Shown here: positions 59,199 through 64,000 of the stretch, one piece after another
Position numbering within the stretch: the first letter of the stretch is position 1
How the letters are laid out: each line of letters opens with the position of its first letter
Source of the DNA: Cephalotus follicularis
Taxonomy: Eukaryota > Streptophyta > Magnoliopsida > Oxalidales > Cephalotaceae
DNA: 64,000 bases
NCBI GenBank assembly: GCA_001972305.1
Contig: BDDD01000711.1
Coordinates: forward strand, 109,157-173,156
Direction of reading: 5' to 3'
Program-made: the position numbers and the translations under genes
Notes under the pieces: model-generated
What the model saw: the letters and a program-made list of their open reading frames with translations, nothing else
The model's database searches: none
Told to the model about the DNA's origin: nothing

Positions 59199-60130
59199 TG
59201 TAAGAATAAAACTGAGATTATGGTCATTTTAGGCATTAGATAGACAGGCTGTTCAACTTTATTTTTTATTAAAGTGGCTTAAACACAATGAACACCCCAT
59301 AATCTAATACCATAAACGAATATAATCAACCTAGGTTCACTAATCAACAACCCAGATAAACAATATAAACATTCATAGAAGGATAGAGTTTATACCAAGC
59401 AACCAACTCCTTCCTTCAAGTATTCATTCTGAGACTTCAAGCTTTCACTCAGGAATGAACATCACAGAATAACAAACAAACCAAAAGCCTATAATTCTAA
59501 TCCTAAACTAGGATCAATATAGGGAATGTAATGCTTAATGAAAGTAATACACCACCTATAGAAATCAAGTTGTGGTGTGTTTTGGTATATTTTCTCTTCT
59601 CTCTGTTTTTGTTCTCTAAGAAGCAAAAACACCAGACTCACTCTCTCTTTCAAAAGTGTCCAAGTTCTCCTTATAACAACCCAGCCTCTCCTCACACATT
59701 TTTAACTTCCCTCTCCTTATCCCAGAGTTTGTTTCCCAATTCTAGGAAGATAATAACAGCCAACCTGTTATCAGGATTTCATTCCATTTGAATGTAAATC
59801 CCTTTTCCATTTTTTCACCATGACATATGGAATGCATAAGAGAAGTCATACTTATTTTTAAACGTGTTATATTTACTTTGACTGCTACTGACCATATTGG
59901 TTGTCTAACAACCAACACGTTGATCACATGCAGCAGACAATGAGGAGAGAGATAAATAATAATCCAATTATTATTTATTACTTAATAAGAGAATTAATAA
60001 TCCAATTATTAATTAATACCAAACACATATTAGCATATTATATCAACTAATTAGTCACATAACATCACTAATACACCACAATATAACATGTAGCATTACA
60101 CGTTAAAAAACAATACGATATATGTATCTG
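59199..60130 (-). mobile_element. Copia 5' LTR (right edge approximate)
   Basis: The left edge TGTAAGAATAAAAC next to a primer site is clear. The right edge is uncertain: TGTAGCATTACA near 60100 or CTGATACA near 60135 would each give a TG start on the reverse strand. It is AT-rich with a repeated AATAATCCAATTATTA. No gene is seen. Confidence 0.6.
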
Positions 60131-61286
60131 ATACATACACTCATGAGGAGGGACCCGAAAGTCCAGAATTAATCGGTAACGATGGTGTGTTACTAAGACA
60201 CATTGCTCTTAAATAAACTTACCATAAATAGTCCTTGAATACTTTTAAGACCCTGAACCTGTGACTATCACATTCCATGTGTGTAAATTAATCCCTTGAT
60301 TAATTTCCATAATTAAGTCTGTTTCTGATACATCCGATACTTTATCCTGACAACAGTTACCGTGTACTATAATCCCTCGTCATCCTCGGCTTCGATCACA
60401 GCCTAGGGTAAGGATACGTGTCAACCCTAGATATGTCGGTATCTATAAATCCGTATTTTACCATGATGACTATCGACAAGCCTTTCTGGAAACCCTAGGT
60501 TCCAGCTCGCCATAATCTAGCCAGATATTTCAAAGTCGACAATGAATACAGATACTATAGAGCCAATCACCCTCACATCAGGTGTGATGATTCCTTGTTG
60601 CGCACTCACTTACATTCACATAAATCCTGCAAGACCCAAAAGCTGCTTGTTTGCCAGTCCCTCAAAAGAATTGGGTATGAAAGAAATCAAAGCTAGACAG
60701 TCTCTATGCAATGCACAGTAGCTGCTCAGGTCTAAGGATCAGACAAGTCCATCAAGAACTTGCTAGACTCGTAGAGTCTATACACTACTGTCTCAGATGG
60801 GAAACTCTACTGACACAGGATATGTGACCATCCAAGTAGAATTCCCATGGTGGGTCAAATTCATTGTACATGCTCACAGTACGCACCCCACATTAGCTTT
60901 AGGGTTCAAACCAAGTGGCAATGAGATACTCCACCCTCCCATTCGCGAGAGCAAGCACAATACGGCTAGTCTGTCCGGTTCACGAATGTCCAAAGTAAGT
61001 GAACCTATGACTTGGAATAGTTTAGTCATAGAAAATAAGGAAGTCGCTCTCATAGCCCTTGGCTCGACAACCAACCCTTTGTTCTGACAGGGCACCATAT
61101 ATGTAAGCAGTGTCATACTTCGATTATGTGATAAAACATATACGGTTATTCCAATAATAAATAGAATATGCACAATGTAACATGAATAGAACAAGACTGT
61201 ATGTATAATGAGCAGAGTAGAAGTACATCAAACCACCTAGTGGCTTGACGGGTCACACTCTCTCTAACACCTTCCCACTTTGCCCT
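60131..61286. other. Unassigned non-coding sequence before the gap
   Basis: No recognised domain on either strand. The base composition is more even than in the LTRs around it and GTCGAC arrays are absent apart from a single AAGTCGACAATG. It may be 3' non-coding sequence of another copia copy, but I cannot show this. Confidence 0.4.
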
Positions 61287-61850
61287 NNNNNNNNNNNNNN
61301 NNNNNNNNNNNNNNNNNNNNNNNNNNNNNNNNNNNNNNNNNNNNNNNNNNNNNNNNNNNNNNNNNNNNNNNNNNNNNNNNNNNNNNNNNNNNNNNNNNNN
61401 NNNNNNNNNNNNNNNNNNNNNNNNNNNNNNNNNNNNNNNNNNNNNNNNNNNNNNNNNNNNNNNNNNNNNNNNNNNNNNNNNNNNNNNNNNNNNNNNNNNN
61501 NNNNNNNNNNNNNNNNNNNNNNNNNNNNNNNNNNNNNNNNNNNNNNNNNNNNNNNNNNNNNNNNNNNNNNNNNNNNNNNNNNNNNNNNNNNNNNNNNNNN
61601 NNNNNNNNNNNNNNNNNNNNNNNNNNNNNNNNNNNNNNNNNNNNNNNNNNNNNNNNNNNNNNNNNNNNNNNNNNNNNNNNNNNNNNNNNNNNNNNNNNNN
61701 NNNNNNNNNNNNNNNNNNNNNNNNNNNNNNNNNNNNNNNNNNNNNNNNNNNNNNNNNNNNNNNNNNNNNNNNNNNNNNNNNNNNNNNNNNNNNNNNNNNN
61801 NNNNNNNNNNNNNNNNNNNNNNNNNNNNNNNNNNNNNNNNNNNNNNNNNN
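61287..61850. other. Assembly gap (564 N)
   Basis: A run of N. Any reading frame across it is an artefact. Confidence 1.
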
Positions 61851-62025
61851 CTCCTGAATGAGTCATCAAGACCCATACCCATAGCATGATACCTAGCATT
61901 CCGTTCTATTAATTTTGTGAAACCTTGCATTCCACACTTCTAATTGGTGACATCTGGATTTAATTCCTTAACTTGCTGGCACCTTACCATATTTCAAGGT
62001 TATAACTCGTCTAGCTTGACACCTG
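61851..62025. other. Unassigned sequence between gap and A-like LTR
   Basis: 175 bases with no recognised feature; it is the left flank of the A-like LTR. Its last five bases are CACCT or CCTGT, depending on the exact LTR edge. Confidence 0.4.
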
Positions 62026-62593
62026 TGTAATAACCACAATTTTCAATTAATGTATATTGTACCATTAATGAATAAAATATACATTAATTTGAGATTATGT
62101 GTCCTTATCATGTGAACTGTGGTTATTGAGTTGATTTAAGGTTTAAATTGTAAGCCTTAATGACTAAATGGAAATGGAATTCAAAGTTAAGGAATCTAAA
62201 AATTGGCAAGACAGTCGACTGTCACAGGGAGACAGTCGACTGGATGACTGGTTATGGGACAGTCGACTACCATAGAAACCAGTCGACTAGAAGGACATAG
62301 ACAGAAGTCTGAAACATGTCCATTGAAACAGAGTGCTAGTGTGAGTCATCTAGACAGGTGTTCTTCTGGCATGAATAATAAGAAACGTGGCACAACGTGT
62401 CACCATCTTATTACTAAGGACAAGATTAGTGTCCTCAGTCACTTACAACTGCAAAACAGAAAGAAAAGTTAGAGAAGTGAGTTAGTGAGAGAAGAGAAAA
62501 TGTTAGAGAATTGAGTCGGTTGATTAAACGAACCTATGATGGGTTCTTCATATCAGCTGGGAGTGGTTTGGGATTGGAGTGTTAGAATGTTAC
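62026..62593 (+). mobile_element. A-like LTR, 5' part, interrupted by B-like LTR
   Basis: It starts TGTAATAACCACAATT and follows the A LTR: CATTAATGAATAAAAT, a GTGTCC block, and GTGTCCTCAG-like and GTTAGAGAA regions. It is clearly diverged from the A copies. Its proximal array is of the CAGTCGACTG flavour. A B-like LTR starts at 62594; the rest is outside the window. Confidence 0.78.
62210..62292. repeat. CAGTCGACTG motif array, A-like LTR
   Basis: Four copies: ACAGTCGACTGTC, ACAGTCGACTGG, ACAGTCGACTACC and CCAGTCGACTAG, starting about 185 bases into the LTR. The other A LTRs have the GCGTCGACGC flavour at this place. Confidence 0.88.
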
Positions 62594-62736
62594 TGTGACG
62601 CCCGGGATTTTCATTTATGTGTAATATTGCTTTTCCAATGTAATTTTACACCTTGTGTTAATGAGAATTGTGTTTTCCCTCTTTCCCGTGTTGAAGTGTT
62701 GCAAGAAAGTATGTTGTTGTGTGTTTTGTGCAGGGG

Positions 62737-62872
62737 CAGCCGACTGCCACAGGGAGGCAGCCGACTGGACCCTTGCTGAGGCATGGCAGCCAGCTGCCAG
62801 GAGGAGGCAGCCGGCTGGTGGGAGTGTCGGCAGAAACAGCCGACTGCCAGGCCAAGGCAGTCGACTACCATG
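62737..62872. repeat. CAGCCGACTG motif array, proximal, B-like LTR
   Basis: Six copies: GCAGCCGACTGCC, GCAGCCGACTGG, GCAGCCAGCTGCC, GCAGCCGGCTGG, ACAGCCGACTGCC and GCAGTCGACTACC. It lies 145-280 bases from the LTR start. Confidence 0.9.
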
Positions 62873-63383
62873 CGCCAGACAGCCCACGTGCTGTCTGCCT
62901 TAAGTGACAAAAGGAGGGGTGTTTGGGTTTTATTGCAAATGGCAGAGGAGGGGACGGGTCTCTCTCCTTAAAACACAGCTTTCCTCTCCTCTTCCTCCAT
63001 CTTTCTCTGTGATTCAAGGGAGTTTGGGGGTGAAAGTGTGTTTGTGTTGAGGATACGGAGCTTGTGTGTTGAACCGTGGAAGCTTGGAGGCTTCACAGTG
63101 GGAGTTCGGATGTGTTGAAGGTGGCTGGACGTGTTGGGGTTGTAAGAGCTTCGGATTTAGACATAAAGAGGTGGATTGCAACTCCTAACTTGGAGTTCTA
63201 AGGTAGGGGGAAGTCGTTTTTGCAACATAATTTCAATTGATAATGTTTTGATGAAATAAAATGCATGTTTATGTTATATTGTGAGCTTGGAACGTGTATG
63301 TGCATAAATATGTCATTTTGGGTTGTGTTGGGTGTGTGATTGTGGCTGTTTTAGCAGCTGGGTTTTACACCTGCTGCAGAATC

Positions 63384-63655
63384 CAGCCGACTGCCCACCT
63401 TGGGCAGTCGACTGCCTTGAGTCCAGCCGACTGGTCTTGGGAGGTCAATCGACTACCCAAGTTCGTTTCCAGAAAATGTCTGCAGGGGTTGTGTAGTCGA
63501 CTGCTGTAGGTCGGCAGCCGACTGTGGGGGTGTGGACAGCTGACTGTCCTGAGGGCCAGCCGACTGTCGAGTGTGGGCAGCCGACTGCCTGGGTTTGACA
63601 GCCGACTATTTTGAGGGGAACAGCCGACTGCCAGTGGTGGGCAGCCGACTGTTGG
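63384..63655. repeat. CAGCCGACTG motif array, distal, B-like LTR
   Basis: About twelve copies at roughly 20-30 base spacing, mostly CAGCCGACTG, with CAGTCGACTGCC, CAATCGACTACC and CAGCTGACTGTCC. Confidence 0.9.
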
Positions 63656-64000
63656 GGGCCTGTTTTGCCCGTGAACATATGTATGCATCGTGTATTGTGG
63701 TGTTTTGCTTCGTGAAACTTTATAAACTGTTTGAGTATTGTGATTACTGAGTTTCAACTGTTATATCACCTTTATGGAAGTGCATTGTAGTTTAATGAAA
63801 AATCATTACTTTACACGAAATTATATGTTTGAGAAATATATACTTTCGAACCGTGAAAATGGCTTCCAAAAACACCGTGAACTGAGTTTTGTGATATCGA
63901 GAACCGTGAATCGTGACATCGTGAAAATGAGTTTGTTATGGGACGCATGGTTCCGTTTGCTTTCAGCTTATTTTATGAATGCTTCCGCAAGATGATGTCT

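Larger units (their letters stand above)
62594..64000 (+). mobile_element. B-like LTR, forward, 5' part, runs off window
   Basis: It starts TGTGACGCCCGGGATTTTC, close to the reverse of 2368 (TGTAATGCCCGGGATTTTC). It ends in the window at GAATGCTTCCGCAAG, the conserved GCTTCCGCA block seen before the 3' end of A and B LTRs. It has two large motif arrays. Short reading frames within the arrays are by-products of the repeats. Confidence 0.78.

Noticed and set aside
60797-61194. Overlapping frames of about 100 residues on both strands
   Set aside because: No domain, no codon pattern, and they lie in sequence without other gene signals.
61245-61930. Long reading frames across the N run
   Set aside because: They consist of unknown bases; artefact of the gap.
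62611-63757. Several overlapping frames with SRL, QSAV or ADC repeats
   Set aside because: They arise in several frames and both strands of the CAGCCGACTG arrays; spacing is not a multiple of three, so no protein is selected.

Overview
The window is plant nuclear heterochromatin made almost wholly of nested LTR retrotransposons. I found no host protein-coding gene, rRNA, tRNA or CRISPR array. The plant call rests on chromodomain-bearing Ty3/gypsy elements of the Tekay (Del) clade, an Athila-type Ty3/gypsy element with a tRNA-Asp-like primer site, Ty1/copia fragments, very long LTRs (about 2.3-3.4 kb), and initiator-Met-type primer sites (TGGTATCAGA). One assembly gap of 564 N lies at 61287-61850. 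I use private labels for LTR families: A, B, C, D and E are Tekay-like, G is Athila.

Layout. 1-938 is the tail of an A LTR, its primer site and the start of gag. 939-2368 is a B LTR on the minus strand, joined to an E-family gag start and the E LTR (2752-4832, resumed at 14981-15543). An A element sits inside that E LTR with target duplication TCGTC: first LTR 4833-7253, a partial B LTR 7251-8260, gag-pol 8261-12370, second LTR 12417-14980. The same E LTR is also the 3' LTR of a reverse-strand element (called H) whose remains run from 15544 through 18031, 20642-20725 and 36829-36989 to its 5' LTR at 37164-39044. H was split by a solo B LTR (18032-20641, duplication TCTTT) and by a 16-kb C insertion (20726-36828, duplication TCCAT). 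The C insertion itself holds D-family LTRs and a mosaic D/C block.

From 39045 to 53505 is an Athila element in an unusual head-to-head arrangement, carrying a solo A LTR (39206-41753), a solo B LTR (45186-48536, duplication AAGGC) and a partial B LTR (50368-52969). A 1-kb secondary copy of the E/Athila junction lies at 53506-54537. A reverse-strand copia gag-pol, leader, primer site and LTR follow to about 60130. After unassigned sequence and the gap, an A-like LTR (62026-62593) is interrupted by a forward B-like LTR that runs off the window.

The most unusual signal is a short palindrome with core GTCGAC, repeated every 20-45 bases. It occurs in Tekay-type LTRs, in the Athila LTR and 3' non-coding region, and in the copia leader. 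It comes in a GCGTCGACGC flavour and a CAGTCGACTG flavour, with a third, GAGTCGACTC, in B LTRs. The arrays tend to lie at two comparable places in each LTR. I know of no described function for them. All retroelement coding regions here are treated as fossils; family, extent and parts are given, not their individual lesions.
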